A stretch of 64,000 bases of DNA, taken from contig NZ_SPUI01000008.1 of assembly GCF_004522095.1 (NCBI RefSeq), forward strand, positions 62,001-126,000, read 5' to 3'. A program made the position numbers and the translations under genes. Below the pieces are notes generated by a model. It saw nothing but the letters and a program-made list of their open reading frames with translations. It did no database searches and was not told the DNA's origin. This document shows, piece by piece, positions 41,250 through 50,059 of the stretch; positions within the stretch are counted from its first letter, which is position 1, and each line of letters starts with the position of its first letter. Origin of the DNA: Nocardioides sp. 503 (GTDB taxonomy: Bacteria; Actinomycetota; Actinomycetes; Propionibacteriales; Nocardioidaceae).

Positions 41250-41276
41250 GCCCCGCCACCAGCACCACGGCGGGGC
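41250..41276 (+). terminator. hairpin terminator after the HNH gene
   Basis: GCCCCGCC (41250-41257) pairs with GGCGGGGC (41269-41276) around an 11-nt loop, 10 bp after the HNH stop. There is no T-tract. Confidence 0.55.
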
Positions 41277-41347
41277 TACTGGCATGCCTCGACCGTGGCC
41301 GGGTACCGGAAAACCCAAGCCCACAAGCCATATCGAGGAGACAGCAC

Positions 41348-42529
41348 ATGAAGGCAGTGACCTGGCAGGGCCCGAAGGACATGCGTGTCGAGGACGTCCC
41401 GGACCCGCAGATCGTCCATGCCACCGACGCGATCATCCGCGTGACCACGACCGGCCTGTGCGGGTCCGACCTGCACCTCTACGACCCGCTGGCGCCGTTC
41501 ATGACGCCCGGCGACATCGTGGGCCACGAGCCGATGGGCGTCGTGGAGGAGGTGGGCCCGGGCGTCAGCGACCTCAAGGTCGGCGACCGGGTCGTGGTGC
41601 CGTTCAACGTCAGCTGTGGCTCGTGCTGGACCTGTGACCAGGGCCTGCACAGCCAGTGCGAGACGACCCAGAACCGCGAGCACGGCACCGGCGCGAGCCT
41701 GCTCGGCTACAGCAAGCTCTACGGGCAGGTGCCCGGCGGCCAGGCGGAGTTCCTGCGCGTGCAGTTCGCGGACTTCCTGCCGATCAAGGTGCCCGAAGGC
41801 CCCTCGGACGACCGTTTCGTCTACCTCTCCGACGTGCTCCCCACCGCCTGGCAGGCCGTGCGCTACGCCGACGTGCCCGACGGCGGCACCCTGCTCGTCA
41901 TGGGGGCCGGACCGATCGGGGACATGGCGGCGCGCATCGCGATGCACGAGGGTCGTCGCGTGATCGTGGCCGACCGGGTGCCGGAGCGGCTGGCCCGGGT
42001 CAGCGGGCGCGGCGCCGAGACCATCGACATCGACCAGGTCGACGACCTGGCGGCCGAGGTGCGTGACCGGACCAACGGTCGCGGCGCCGACTCGGTGATC
42101 GACGCGGTCGGCATGGAGGCTCACGGCAACCCCGTGGCCGAGAAGCTGATCAAGGCCGTCGGGCTGCTGCCCGACAAGGTCGCCGAGCCGCTGATGATGA
42201 ACGTCGGCTTCGACCGGCTGGCGGCGCTGCACGGCGCCATCGACGCCGTACGTCGCGGGGGGACCGTGTCCATCTCGGGCGTCTACGGCGGGGCGACCGA
42301 CCCGATGCCGATGTTCCAGCTGTTCGACAAGCAGGTCCAGGTGCGCATGGGCCAGGCCAACGTCCGCCGCTGGAGCGACGACATCCTGCCGCTGCTCATC
42401 GACGACAGCGACCCGCTCGGCACGGAGGGCTTCGCGACCCACCGGCTGCCGCTCAGCGAGGCGCCGGAGGCCTACCGCAAGTTCCGCGACAAGGAGGACG
42501 GGATGATCAAGGTCGTCTTCACGCCCTGA
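41348..42529 (+). CDS. zinc-dependent alcohol/formaldehyde dehydrogenase-like MDR enzyme
   Basis: A 393-residue medium-chain dehydrogenase. Catalytic zinc site: 'TTGLCGSDLHLYDP' and 'GHEPMGVVEEVGPG'; structural zinc cysteines in 'NVSCGSCWTCDQGLHSQCETT'; NAD-binding 'LLVMGAGPIGDMAARIAMHEG'. The long insert 'VGLLPDKVAEPLMMNVGFDRL' resembles glutathione-independent formaldehyde dehydrogenases (FdhA type). GAGGAG precedes the ATG by 9 nt. It stands alone between the HNH gene and a convergent epimerase gene. The substrate is uncertain. Confidence 0.87.
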   Translation: MKAVTWQGPKDMRVEDVPDPQIVHATDAIIRVTTTGLCGSDLHLYDPLAPFMTPGDIVGHEPMGVVEEVGPGVSDLKVGDRVVVPFNVSCGSCWTCDQGLHSQCETTQNREHGTGASLLGYSKLYGQVPGGQAEFLRVQFADFLPIKVPEGPSDDRFVYLSDVLPTAWQAVRYADVPDGGTLLVMGAGPIGDMAARIAMHEGRRVIVADRVPERLARVSGRGAETIDIDQVDDLAAEVRDRTNGRGADSVIDAVGMEAHGNPVAEKLIKAVGLLPDKVAEPLMMNVGFDRLAALHGAIDAVRRGGTVSISGVYGGATDPMPMFQLFDKQVQVRMGQANVRRWSDDILPLLIDDSDPLGTEGFATHRLPLSEAPEAYRKFRDKEDGMIKVVFTP

Positions 42530-42549
42530 CCGTCTCGAGATCTATGCGG

Positions 42550-43611
42550 TCACGGCTCGCGGCGACGCGTGACCGGACCGACCTTCAGACTCCGCCGCAG
42601 CGACCGCGCCACCGAGCGCGGGCGCAGCGGCGGAGTCGCGTCGGAGGCACGTGAGCGCATGCCGGCCACGACCTCCTCCAGCACCGCCGGCGCGTCCTTG
42701 CCCGGGGTCCAGCCGAGCTCCGTGTGCGCCCGTGCCGTGTCCAGGTGGGGCACGTGGAAGGCGAGGTCGATCCAGCCCGGGTCGAGCGGCTGGAGGCGTG
42801 CCTGCCAGGAGAGCGCGACCGCCCGGCGCACGACTCCTGCGGGAACGGAGACCCGCCGGGCACCCAGCGCGGCGGCGATGTGGTCCGCCGTGACCGCAGT
42901 CGGTCCGGCGAGGTTGAAGGCGCCGGTCGCCTGAGCGGCGATCACGCGGGAGACGGCGTCGGCGACGTCGTCGGCGTGCACCATCGGGATGGCCAGGCTG
43001 TCCTCGAGCGGCAGCACCGGCACGGCGCGCAGCGCCCAGGACGGCACCAGCGCGGGCAGGCCGTAGCGCAGCAGCGCACTGCCGGCGCTGCGCTGCCCGA
43101 CGATGCCGGGCCGCATCCGCGCGACGGCGACGTCCGGGTGCTCGGCCTCGAACGTGTCGAGGAGCCGCTCGGCGGCGACCTTGTGGGCGCTGTAGGGCGA
43201 GCCGGGCACGCCCTCGGTCGGGTAGCTCTCGGTGACCGGGTCCTTGACGCTGCGCGGGGAGTAGGCGCCGACGGACGACATGTGGACCAGGTGCGGCACC
43301 CCGGCGGCGACCACGGCCTCGGTCACCTGGCGGGTGCCGCCGACGCCGAGCCGCTCGAGATAATCGAGGTCGTGGGAGGGCTGGAAGCCCCACACCAGGT
43401 GCACGACCGCGTCGGCGCCGGTGAAGGCCTCGGTCAGCCGGGGGACGCACGACTGCGAGAGGTCCGCGTGGACCCACTCGACGGTGCCGGTGCCGACGGG
43501 CTGGGCGGCGGTGCGCCGTACGACGCCGACGACGTCGTGTCCGTCACGGGTGAGCAGGCGGAGGAGGGCCGATCCGAGATTGCCGGTGGCCCCGGTGACG
43601 ACGATGCGCAT
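42550..43611 (-). CDS. NAD-dependent epimerase/dehydratase (extended SDR)
   Basis: A 353-residue extended SDR: NAD loop 'VVTGATGNLGSALL', 'VHMSSVGAYSP' (catalytic Ser), and 'PYSAHKVAAERLL' (YxxxK). A basic C-terminal tail 'RPRSVARSLRRSLKVGPVTRRR' follows the fold. No further specificity motif is seen, so sugar-nucleotide epimerase or a hydroxysteroid-dehydrogenase-like role are both possible. It is convergent with the zinc dehydrogenase. Confidence 0.82.
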   Translation of the reverse strand: MRIVVTGATGNLGSALLRLLTRDGHDVVGVVRRTAAQPVGTGTVEWVHADLSQSCVPRLTEAFTGADAVVHLVWGFQPSHDLDYLERLGVGGTRQVTEAVVAAGVPHLVHMSSVGAYSPRSVKDPVTESYPTEGVPGSPYSAHKVAAERLLDTFEAEHPDVAVARMRPGIVGQRSAGSALLRYGLPALVPSWALRAVPVLPLEDSLAIPMVHADDVADAVSRVIAAQATGAFNLAGPTAVTADHIAAALGARRVSVPAGVVRRAVALSWQARLQPLDPGWIDLAFHVPHLDTARAHTELGWTPGKDAPAVLEEVVAGMRSRASDATPPLRPRSVARSLRRSLKVGPVTRRREP

Positions 43612-43659
43612 GCGGCCCGGTGCCCTGCCCGGCGCGGCCCATGCGTCGGCGCCCCCGGC

Positions 43660-44718
43660 TCAGTCCTTGCGGCCCGACCGGCGGTTGCTCACCCGGATCT
43701 CGCGACCCCGGCGCACGTCCTCGAGCTCCTTCTTGCGCGACTTCTCGATGTTGCGGGTGTCGCGCGGGGGCAGCTGGATCTCCTCCTCGGCCGCGATGCC
43801 CGACTGGAGCTCACGCCCGCGCTCGAGCTCGGCGTCCAGCTCGGCGCCGAAGAGCAGCGCCAGGTTGGTCAGCCACAGCCACAGCAGGAAGGCGATCACG
43901 CCGCCGAGGGTGCCGTAGGTCTTGTCGTAGGACGAGAAGTTGGCGACGTAGAAGCCGAAGCCCACCGACAGCAGGATCCAGGTGACGATCGCGAGCACGG
44001 CGCCGACGCTGACCCAGCGGAACTTGGGCTGCTTGACGTTGGGGGTGGCGTAGTAGAGCAGGGCCACGATGAGCACCACGACGACGAGCAGCACCGGCCA
44101 CTTGGCGATGTTCCAGACGGTGACCGCGGTCGAGCCGATGCCGATGGCGTCGCCCACGGCCTGCGCCACGGGCCCCGTGACGATCAGGGCGAGGAGCACG
44201 ACGGCGACCAGCACCACCAGCACCACGGTGAGCAGGAGCATGGCGGGCCGCAGCTTCCAGATCGGACGCCCCTCGGGCATCTCGTAGATCCGGTTCATGG
44301 CGCGGCCGAACGCCACGACGTACCCGCTGGCCGACCACAGGGCCCCGGCCAGACCCAGGATCAGCGCCAGACCGGCCCCCTGGGACGTGCTCAGCTCCAG
44401 CAGCGGGCCCTCGACGCTGTCGACGATCGAGGCGCCGCCCAGGTCTCGCACGATGTCGAGGATCGTCTCGACGGCCTTGGTGCCCTGGTCGATCAGGCCC
44501 AGCACCGAGGTGAGGGCGACGACGGCGGGGAAGAGCGCCAGCACGGCGTAGTAGGTGAGGGCGGCGGCCAGGTCGGTGCACTGGTCGTCGGAGAACTCAC
44601 GGACGGTCTTGCGGGCGACGTACATCCACGAGTGCTTGCTGATGTCGGCCGGTGAGTCGACCTTGGCGTCCGAGTCGGGGGCCGGGGCCGACGCGTCCGA
44701 CGTCTCGCGCGTGCTCAC
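43660..44718 (-). CDS. YihY/BrkB family membrane protein
   Basis: A 352-residue inner-membrane protein with about six helices. It has the YihY hallmark 'DLAAALTYYAVLALFPAVVALTSVLGLI', 'GLALILGLAGALWSASGYVVAFGRAMNRIYEM' and 'GTLGGVIAFLLWLWLTNLALLFGAELDAELERGRE'. The cytoplasmic tail is charged and basic. The older label ribonuclease BN is wrong for this family, whose function is unknown. The GTG start overlaps the stop of the 48-residue membrane peptide gene (GTGA). Confidence 0.9.
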   Translation of the reverse strand: MSTRETSDASAPAPDSDAKVDSPADISKHSWMYVARKTVREFSDDQCTDLAAALTYYAVLALFPAVVALTSVLGLIDQGTKAVETILDIVRDLGGASIVDSVEGPLLELSTSQGAGLALILGLAGALWSASGYVVAFGRAMNRIYEMPEGRPIWKLRPAMLLLTVVLVVLVAVVLLALIVTGPVAQAVGDAIGIGSTAVTVWNIAKWPVLLVVVVLIVALLYYATPNVKQPKFRWVSVGAVLAIVTWILLSVGFGFYVANFSSYDKTYGTLGGVIAFLLWLWLTNLALLFGAELDAELERGRELQSGIAAEEEIQLPPRDTRNIEKSRKKELEDVRRGREIRVSNRRSGRKD

Positions 44719-44861
44719 GACTGCCCGATCCGGGGGCTTCCGCCCGGGCGGTCACCGTAGTCGGTGTCCTCGCCCTGGTTGATCCCGATGAACAGCATCA
44801 CCGCCCCGACGACGAGGAAGACGACAACGGCCCAGATGACGAGAATGCGGCGGCGATCCAT
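44715..44861 (-). CDS. 48-residue single-pass membrane peptide
   Basis: 'MDRRRILVIWAVVVFLVVGAVMLFIGINQGED...': a basic start, one hydrophobic helix (residues 6-27), and a polar Gly/Asp/Arg tail. Its stop overlaps the YihY gene start by 4 nt, so it is likely translated and coupled. It may be an accessory subunit or a translation leader of YihY. Confidence 0.65.
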   Translation of the reverse strand: MDRRRILVIWAVVVFLVVGAVMLFIGINQGEDTDYGDRPGGSPRIGQS

Positions 44862-44916
44862 GCCGCCAGGTACCCGTCCCGGACGCCGGTCATGCCGCCC
44901 GACCTGCACGTTCCCG

Positions 44917-45741
44917 TCAGTCGGGAGCCCAGCAGCGGCCGTAGGTCTGCCCGGCGCGCCACTGCTCTCGAGTGGGCCACTCGTAGCCCCACTGGAAGTT
45001 CAGGGCGTCCTCGGCGACCTCGCGCCCGGCGTCCTCGCAGGGCGTCTGGCCGCGGTCACGCACCGCGTCGGCGCCGGGGTAGCGGCCGGGCTCGAGGTCG
45101 ACCACCTCGATCGCGCGCCAGGAGTGCGGCGCCGAGCACAGGACGCGCTCGAAGTCGGGGGAGTCGGGCTGGTCCGTGCCGCACATGCCCCAGCGGTCGC
45201 GTCCCTCGGCGGAGTCGAGCACGCCGGCGATGCGACCGGTCAGCGGCGCCAACCGCTCCTGCCCGGCCACGGCGATGACGTCGCAGCGGAACCACGAGGC
45301 GCCGGCGTCGGCCTGGGCCAGCGTCGGGGTGAACCACACCGGCCGCAGCATGCTCAGCCGGACGTCCTCCCGGGTGCCGCCGACCAGGTCGAGCAGCCGG
45401 CTCGGGCAGGTCTCGGCGATGTCGCCGAGCACCCGGTCGGAGTCGACCGCCAGGAGGTGGCCGTCCACCAGGGTGTCCAGCGTGCCCACGAGGTAGGTCT
45501 GCGCGGTGTGCTCCTGCGTGCAGGGCACCTCGTCGGCCTGGGTGGTCGCGGCCAGCGCACCCTCGAAGGACATCCGGTAGCAGGCGCCCTTGGCCGGTCC
45601 CGGTACGGCGGTCGCCGTCGGCTTGGGGGAGGCGGACGGGGCAGCCTCCTGCGGTGCGTCGTCGTCGGCGCTGCACCCTGCGCTCAGGCTGAGCAGCAGG
45701 GCGACGACGGTGGCGGCGAGGGCCCGCGTGGGTCGCGACAT
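44917..45741 (-). CDS. septum-formation family lipoprotein, copy 2
   Basis: A 274-residue lipoprotein (lipobox SAGC, Cys23; Ser/Pro/Thr linker to ~50). It has two similar half-domains with cysteines and conserved 'CTQEHTAQTYLVG', 'ASWFRCDVIAV' and 'CSAPHSWRAIEVV', matching the Septum_form (PF13845-like) pattern. It is a paralogue of the gene just upstream and overlaps it by one base (TGATG). The role is surface-exposed and only loosely tied to septation in the family name. Confidence 0.82.
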   Translation of the reverse strand: MSRPTRALAATVVALLLSLSAGCSADDDAPQEAAPSASPKPTATAVPGPAKGACYRMSFEGALAATTQADEVPCTQEHTAQTYLVGTLDTLVDGHLLAVDSDRVLGDIAETCPSRLLDLVGGTREDVRLSMLRPVWFTPTLAQADAGASWFRCDVIAVAGQERLAPLTGRIAGVLDSAEGRDRWGMCGTDQPDSPDFERVLCSAPHSWRAIEVVDLEPGRYPGADAVRDRGQTPCEDAGREVAEDALNFQWGYEWPTREQWRAGQTYGRCWAPD

Positions 45742-46556
45742 CAGTCGGGGGTCTTCGCCCAGCAGACCGAGCGCCGGTTGCCGGCCTCCCACTCGGCCTC
45801 GTGGAACCACGTGTAGGCGAAGTCGTAGTCGACCGGGTAGTTCATCCAGGCGCCCACCGAGGTGGAGCAGAAGTCGCGGGTCTTCACCTCGACGACCCGG
45901 TCGCCGGGATAGGGGTCCTCGGCCTCGCCGAGCTTGATCGTCGTGGCGGCGCGCCAGTCGTGCGGCTCGGTGCACGGGATGCGCGGGGCTCCCTCCAGGG
46001 CCTCGCCGGTGGCGCACACCATCCACCGGTCCTGAGGCCGGCCCTGCAGCATCGCCTCCGCGGTCTCCGGGAGGTTGACGTAGCGCTCGCTCTGCTCGCC
46101 GCCGCCCACGATGTCGCAGCGGTACCAGCGGGCGCCGTCCTCCCACGCCTTCTCGGACGGGCGGAACCACGCCCAGCTGACCACCGCGCGCATCACCAGG
46201 CTCTCGTCGGCGCCGAGGAAGGCCAGGAACTTCGTCGAGCAGGTCGTGTAGGCGAACGCGCCGAGCTTCTCGTCGTCCCACGAGACGTCCTCGAACTGCG
46301 CGGGCAGCTGTCCGACGGCGTACGTCTGGGCGGTGTGCTTGTCGGAGCAGTCGAGCGTGCGCGTGGCGTTGCTCGCCTGGAGCACGTCCTCGGGGGTCAG
46401 CACCCGGCACACGCCCAGCTCGGGCACGTCGACCGCGTCGACCTGGTCGGGGTCGGCGTCACCGCCCTGGGCGGTCTTGCCGCACGCCGAGAGCAGGAGG
46501 ATGGCGAGGAGCCCGACGGTGACCAGGGAGGCGCGGCGGCGCGAGCGGTGCGACAA
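45741..46556 (-). CDS. septum-formation family lipoprotein, copy 1
   Basis: A 271-residue lipoprotein (lipobox LSAC, Cys25). It shares motifs with the next gene: 'CSDKHTAQTYAVGQL', 'ARWYRCDIVGG', 'CTEPHDWRAATTI', 'SVCWAK'. The start is TTG at 46556, giving the basic MSHRSRRR leader. The two genes are a tandem duplication translated together. Eight or more cysteines suggest a disulfide-stabilised external domain. Confidence 0.82.
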   Translation of the reverse strand: MSHRSRRRASLVTVGLLAILLLSACGKTAQGGDADPDQVDAVDVPELGVCRVLTPEDVLQASNATRTLDCSDKHTAQTYAVGQLPAQFEDVSWDDEKLGAFAYTTCSTKFLAFLGADESLVMRAVVSWAWFRPSEKAWEDGARWYRCDIVGGGEQSERYVNLPETAEAMLQGRPQDRWMVCATGEALEGAPRIPCTEPHDWRAATTIKLGEAEDPYPGDRVVEVKTRDFCSTSVGAWMNYPVDYDFAYTWFHEAEWEAGNRRSVCWAKTPD

Positions 46557-46637
46557 CGCGTGGCCTTCCTCGGAGGACGGGGGACGAGGTCCGATGCTAC
46601 CGGCCGCCTCCCCGGGGCCTCGCCGGGTGGCGGTGGC

Positions 46638-46784
46638 TCAGGTGGCCATGAACAGGATGGAGTCGCGGTCGTACTCCCGGCCCGGGTGGGCCTCGCTGAG
46701 GTGGGACTGGGTCTTCTCGACCAGGTCGTCCTCGTCGGTGCCGGTGATGGTGGTGCCGCACGGGCAGGCGAGTCGCGTCTTCAT
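46638..46784 (-). CDS. DUF1059 small protein
   Basis: A 48-residue protein matching DUF1059: 'MKTRLACPCGTTITGTDEDDLVEKTQSHLSEAHPGREYDRDSILFMAT'. The CPCG cysteines and the HL..H pair could bind a metal. DUF1059 proteins are common in actinobacterial stress regions. It is divergent from the hemerythrin gene. Confidence 0.8.
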   Translation of the reverse strand: MKTRLACPCGTTITGTDEDDLVEKTQSHLSEAHPGREYDRDSILFMAT

Positions 46785-46883
46785 GGGTCCACTCTGCCAC
46801 GGCCCCGCCGTCCCGTATGTGGCATGAGGGCCGGGTCGGTGGGGTACCTGGCCACCACCTGCCCACCACCTGAAGGACCCGCC

Positions 46884-47384
46884 ATGTCGACCGACGCCAT
46901 CGTGCTGCTCAAGAACGACCACAAGGAGATCCTGCGGACCTTCACCGCGTTCGAGAAGGCGGGGGAGAAGGCCTACGCCGAGAAGGGTCGGCTCGTGAAC
47001 AAGATGATCGAGCTGCTGACGGTGCACACCTACATCGAGAACGAGGTCATGTACCCCCGCGTGCGCGACCTGCTGCCCGAGCTCGAGGACGACGTCCTGG
47101 AGTCCTACGAGGAGCACCACGTCGCCGACGTCCTGGTCATGGAGCTGGTGGGGATGAAGCCGGACGCCGAGCGCTTCACGGCCAAGACCACGGTCCTCAT
47201 CGAGAACGTGCGCCACCACATCGAGGAGGAGGAGGACGAGTGGTTCCCCGAGGTCCGTGAGGGCCTGAGCCGCAAGGTCCTCCAGGAGATCGGCGCCGAC
47301 ATGATCGAGGCCAAGAAGAAGGCGCCGCGCACGCCGGCCGAGCCCAGCGCGCTGAAGAAGACGATCGACGCGGTGATCGCTTGA
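46884..47384 (+). CDS. hemerythrin HHE-domain protein
   Basis: A 166-residue four-helix protein. Diiron ligand candidates: H13 in 'NDHKE', H48 and E52 in 'VHTYIENE', H78-H79 in 'EEHHVAD', and 'VRHHIEEEEDE'. The C-terminal tail is Lys/Ala/Pro-rich. Relatives bind oxygen, NO or iron, or protect against oxidative stress. It stands alone 99 bp from the divergent DUF1059 gene, just before a CACCC-N4-GGGTG dyad. Confidence 0.88.
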   Translation: MSTDAIVLLKNDHKEILRTFTAFEKAGEKAYAEKGRLVNKMIELLTVHTYIENEVMYPRVRDLLPELEDDVLESYEEHHVADVLVMELVGMKPDAERFTAKTTVLIENVRHHIEEEEDEWFPEVREGLSRKVLQEIGADMIEAKKKAPRTPAEPSALKKTIDAVIA

Positions 47385-47404
47385 GGGCGTCTGCATGGGA
47401 TTTC

Positions 47405-47418
47405 CACCCGTTGGGGTG
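47405..47418. promoter_or_regulatory. CACCC-N4-GGGTG dyad upstream of the LuxR-HTH gene
   Basis: CACCCGTTGGGGTG, 46 bp before the GTG at 47465. The identical 14-mer occurs, read toward its own downstream gene, at 50041-50054 before the SigB/F-type gene. Confidence 0.5.
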
Positions 47419-47464
47419 AACCCGCATGGCGTCCCGGGCTGCGGGGTGCTGGCAAGGTTGGACG

Positions 47465-47737
47465 GTGAGCACCACCGAGAGCGACACGCCACCGGACGGA
47501 CTGCAGGTCCCGACGGTGCTGCCCCCCCGGATGTCGAGCCGGGAGATCCAGATCCTCACCCTGATCGTCCAGGGCCTGTCCAACCAGGAGATCGCCGACG
47601 CGGCGCGACTCAGCATCAACTCGGTCAAGACCTACATCAGGACCGCCTACAAGAAGATGGGCGTGACGCGTCGCTCGCAGGCGGTCACCTGGGCCGTGCA
47701 GCACGGCTTCGAGCCACCGCCCTCAGGCAGGGAGTGA
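47465..47737 (+). CDS. orphan LuxR/NarL-type HTH protein
   Basis: A 90-residue protein that is little more than a LuxR C-terminal HTH: 'SSREIQILTLIVQGLSNQEIADAARLSINSVKTYIRTAYKKMGVTRRSQAVTWAVQHG'. There is no receiver or sensor domain and no partner kinase nearby. Stand-alone domains of this size may bind DNA constitutively. The GTG at 47465 is the start with the best-fitting N-terminus. A 14-bp dyad lies 46 bp upstream. Confidence 0.85.
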   Translation: MSTTESDTPPDGLQVPTVLPPRMSSREIQILTLIVQGLSNQEIADAARLSINSVKTYIRTAYKKMGVTRRSQAVTWAVQHGFEPPPSGRE

Positions 47738-47765
47738 CCTCGCCGGTCCGGAGGGTGTGCGGCTC

Positions 47766-49136
47766 ATGACCGACTCGTTCGTCTACCTCATCGCCGGGCT
47801 CTGCCTGCTGCTCGCCGTGGTGCTGCCCCAGGCCCTCCGCTCGCTGGCCGTCTCGGCGCCCATGGTGCTCGTCGGCATCGGCCTGCTGATCGGCCTGCTG
47901 CCGCTGTCCGGGGAGTTCGCCCTCGACCCGATCGAGGACGAGAAGGTGATCCTGCACGTCACCGAGCTCACCGTCCTGGTGGCGCTGATGGGCGTCGGTC
48001 TCGCGCTCGACCGCCCCCTGCGCCCGCGCGAGCGGCGCACGTGGGGCCACTGGTCGCCCACCTGGCGGCTGCTCGTCGTGGCGATGCCGCTCACCATCGG
48101 GGGGATCGCCCTGCTCGGTTGGGGCGTCGCCGGCCTGGCACCCGCCGCCGCGATCCTGCTCGGTGCCGCGCTCGCGCCCACGGACCCCGTGCTGGCCTCC
48201 GACGTCCAGGTCGGCGGCCCCATGCTGGCCGAGGACCTCGAGGAGCTCGAGGAGGGGCTCGCCGACGAGGACAGCGACACGGGGGCGCGCCTCGACGAGG
48301 TCCGCTTCGCGCTGACCTCCGAGGCGGGTCTCAACGACGGCCTCGCGTTCCCCTTCGTCTACCTCGCCATCCTCGTGGCCGCGGGCGGCTTCGGGCTCGC
48401 GGACAGCGCCGAGTGGCTCGGCTGGTACCTCGTCGGCAAGATCGCGATCGGCGTCGCGGTCGGGGTCGGGGCCGGCTGGCTGCTGGGCAAGATCGCCTTC
48501 CGCTCCTCGCGGCCCTCGCTCCGCCTCGCCGAGCAGGGGGAGCCGCTCCTGGCGCTGGCGGCCCTGCTGGCGTCGTACGGCGCGGCGGAGCTGGCCGGTG
48601 GCTACGGCTTCCTCGCCGTCTTCACCTGCGCGATGGCCATGCGCGCCTCCGAGCGCAAGCACGACTACCACCGCTCGATGCACGAGGTGATCGAGCGGCT
48701 GGAGCGCCTGCTGACGCTGGCCGTGCTGCTGTTCCTCGGCATCGCGACCACGCGCGGCCTCCTGAGCGACCTCACCTGGACCGGGGCGCTGGTCGGCGTC
48801 GCGGTGATCTTCGTGATCCGGCCGCTCGCCGGACTGGTCTCGCTCTCGGTGAGACTGCGCCGCAAGGACCTGCCCGGCGGTCTCGACGTCGGCGACCGCC
48901 TGGCCGTGGCCTTCTTCGGCGTGCGGGGCGTCGGCTCGCTCTACTACCTGGCGTACGCCGCCGGTGAGGCCGAGTTCGAGGACCTGCCGTGGCTGTGGTC
49001 GACGGTCGCGTTCACGATCGTGCTGTCGGTGCTCGTCCACGGGATCACGGCCAAGCCGGCCCTGGACCGTGTTGACCGGCGCCGCGGCGCCCAGGGCCCG
49101 GGCCTCGCGGAGAGTCGCCGGACCGAGGAGCGCTAG
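47766..49136 (+). CDS. cation:proton antiporter (CPA-type)
   Basis: A 456-residue membrane protein with ~12 helices. Signature sites: 'LGAALAPTDPVLASDVQVG' (TDPVL ion-pathway motif) and 'ALTSEAGLNDGLAFPFVYLAI' (the ND pair of CPA antiporters). A charged cytoplasmic loop 'AEDLEELEEGLADEDSDTG' lies between. It exchanges Na+ or K+ for protons. The ATG at 47766 is 28 bp after the HTH gene, so they may be co-transcribed. The convergent sigma gene ends 8 bp away. Confidence 0.9.
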   Translation: MTDSFVYLIAGLCLLLAVVLPQALRSLAVSAPMVLVGIGLLIGLLPLSGEFALDPIEDEKVILHVTELTVLVALMGVGLALDRPLRPRERRTWGHWSPTWRLLVVAMPLTIGGIALLGWGVAGLAPAAAILLGAALAPTDPVLASDVQVGGPMLAEDLEELEEGLADEDSDTGARLDEVRFALTSEAGLNDGLAFPFVYLAILVAAGGFGLADSAEWLGWYLVGKIAIGVAVGVGAGWLLGKIAFRSSRPSLRLAEQGEPLLALAALLASYGAAELAGGYGFLAVFTCAMAMRASERKHDYHRSMHEVIERLERLLTLAVLLFLGIATTRGLLSDLTWTGALVGVAVIFVIRPLAGLVSLSVRLRRKDLPGGLDVGDRLAVAFFGVRGVGSLYYLAYAAGEAEFEDLPWLWSTVAFTIVLSVLVHGITAKPALDRVDRRRGAQGPGLAESRRTEER

Positions 49137-49144
49137 GTCTACAG

Positions 49145-49942
49145 CTAGGCGACGGCGGGCAGGTCGATCCCGAGCTCGCCGCGCAGGCGGGCGATGATCC
49201 GGGTGAGCCGACGCGAGATGGTCATCTGCGTGACGCCGATGGCCTCGCCGATCTGCTGCTGGGTCATGCCCTCGGCGTAGGTCATGGCCAGCAGCCGCAC
49301 CTCGTCGCGGGTCAGCTTCTTCAGCACCGGTGCGAGCAGCGCCCGCGCCTCGGCGGCGTCCTGCGGTCCCTGGTCGTCGACGGTGAGGAAGTCGGCCAGC
49401 GAGTCCATGCTGTCGGCCTCGACGGCCTGGTCGATGGAGATCGGCTGGAAGCAGACCGCGGCGCTGAGCGCCTCGGTCACGTCGTCGATGTCGAGCTCGA
49501 GGCGCTCGGCGATCTCGCGCGGCGTCGGCGGGCGGCCGTCCACGGTGCCCTGCTTGTGCTCGGCGATGACCCGCGACTGGATCTCCTGGATGCGCCGAGG
49601 CGGACGGATCGTCCAGCCGTGGTCACGGAAGTAGCGCTTGACCTCGCCGGTCATCGTCGGGACGGCGTAGGAGAGGAAGTCGCGCTCCATGGTGTGGTCG
49701 AAGCGCTGGGCGGCGCGGACCAACGCGAGGCAGGCCACCTGCTCCAGGTCCTCGACCGGGACGCCACGGTTCTGGTAGCGGCGGGCGATGGCGTGGGCCA
49801 CCTGGATGTTGAGCACGACGATCTGCTCGATGACAGTCTCGCGCTCGTGCTCGTCGAGGTCCGCGAACGTCGCGAAGAGTCGGGCCGTCTCGCGGCTCCG
49901 GAACTCTCGGGGGACGGTGCGCCCCAGGGTCGTGATCGTCAT
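49145..49942 (-). CDS. RNA polymerase sigma factor, SigB/SigF/SigG type
   Basis: A 265-residue group 3 sigma factor with all of regions 2 to 4: 'HAIARRYQNRGVPVEDLEQVACLALVRAAQRFD', 'FLSYAVPTMTGEVKRYFRDHGWTIRPPRRIQEI' (regions 2.3-3), and the C-terminal HTH 'EGMTQQQIGEAIGVTQMTISRRLTRIIARLRGEL'. This class runs general-stress regulons in actinobacteria. No anti-sigma (RsbW-like) or antagonist gene is next to it. Two dyads lie upstream (49998-50011, 50041-50054). Confidence 0.93.
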   Translation of the reverse strand: MTITTLGRTVPREFRSRETARLFATFADLDEHERETVIEQIVVLNIQVAHAIARRYQNRGVPVEDLEQVACLALVRAAQRFDHTMERDFLSYAVPTMTGEVKRYFRDHGWTIRPPRRIQEIQSRVIAEHKQGTVDGRPPTPREIAERLELDIDDVTEALSAAVCFQPISIDQAVEADSMDSLADFLTVDDQGPQDAAEARALLAPVLKKLTRDEVRLLAMTYAEGMTQQQIGEAIGVTQMTISRRLTRIIARLRGELGIDLPAVA

Positions 49943-49997
49943 GAGCCTCCTTCGGCCGTTGCCTTCGAGACTGGCCCTGAGGCGTCATGGCCCGACA

Positions 49998-50054
49998 CAC
50001 CCGCCCGGGTGAGAGGTCCCCGAAAGGGCCGAAAACGGTCCACCCCAACGGGTG
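49998..50054. promoter_or_regulatory. two CACCC-N4-GGGTG dyads upstream of the sigma gene
   Basis: CACCCGCCCGGGTG (49998-50011, perfect palindrome) and CACCCCAACGGGTG (50041-50054). The second is the exact reverse complement of the site at 47405-47418. They lie 56 and 99 bp from the sigma gene ATG. Confidence 0.5.
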
Positions 50055-50059
50055 AGACT

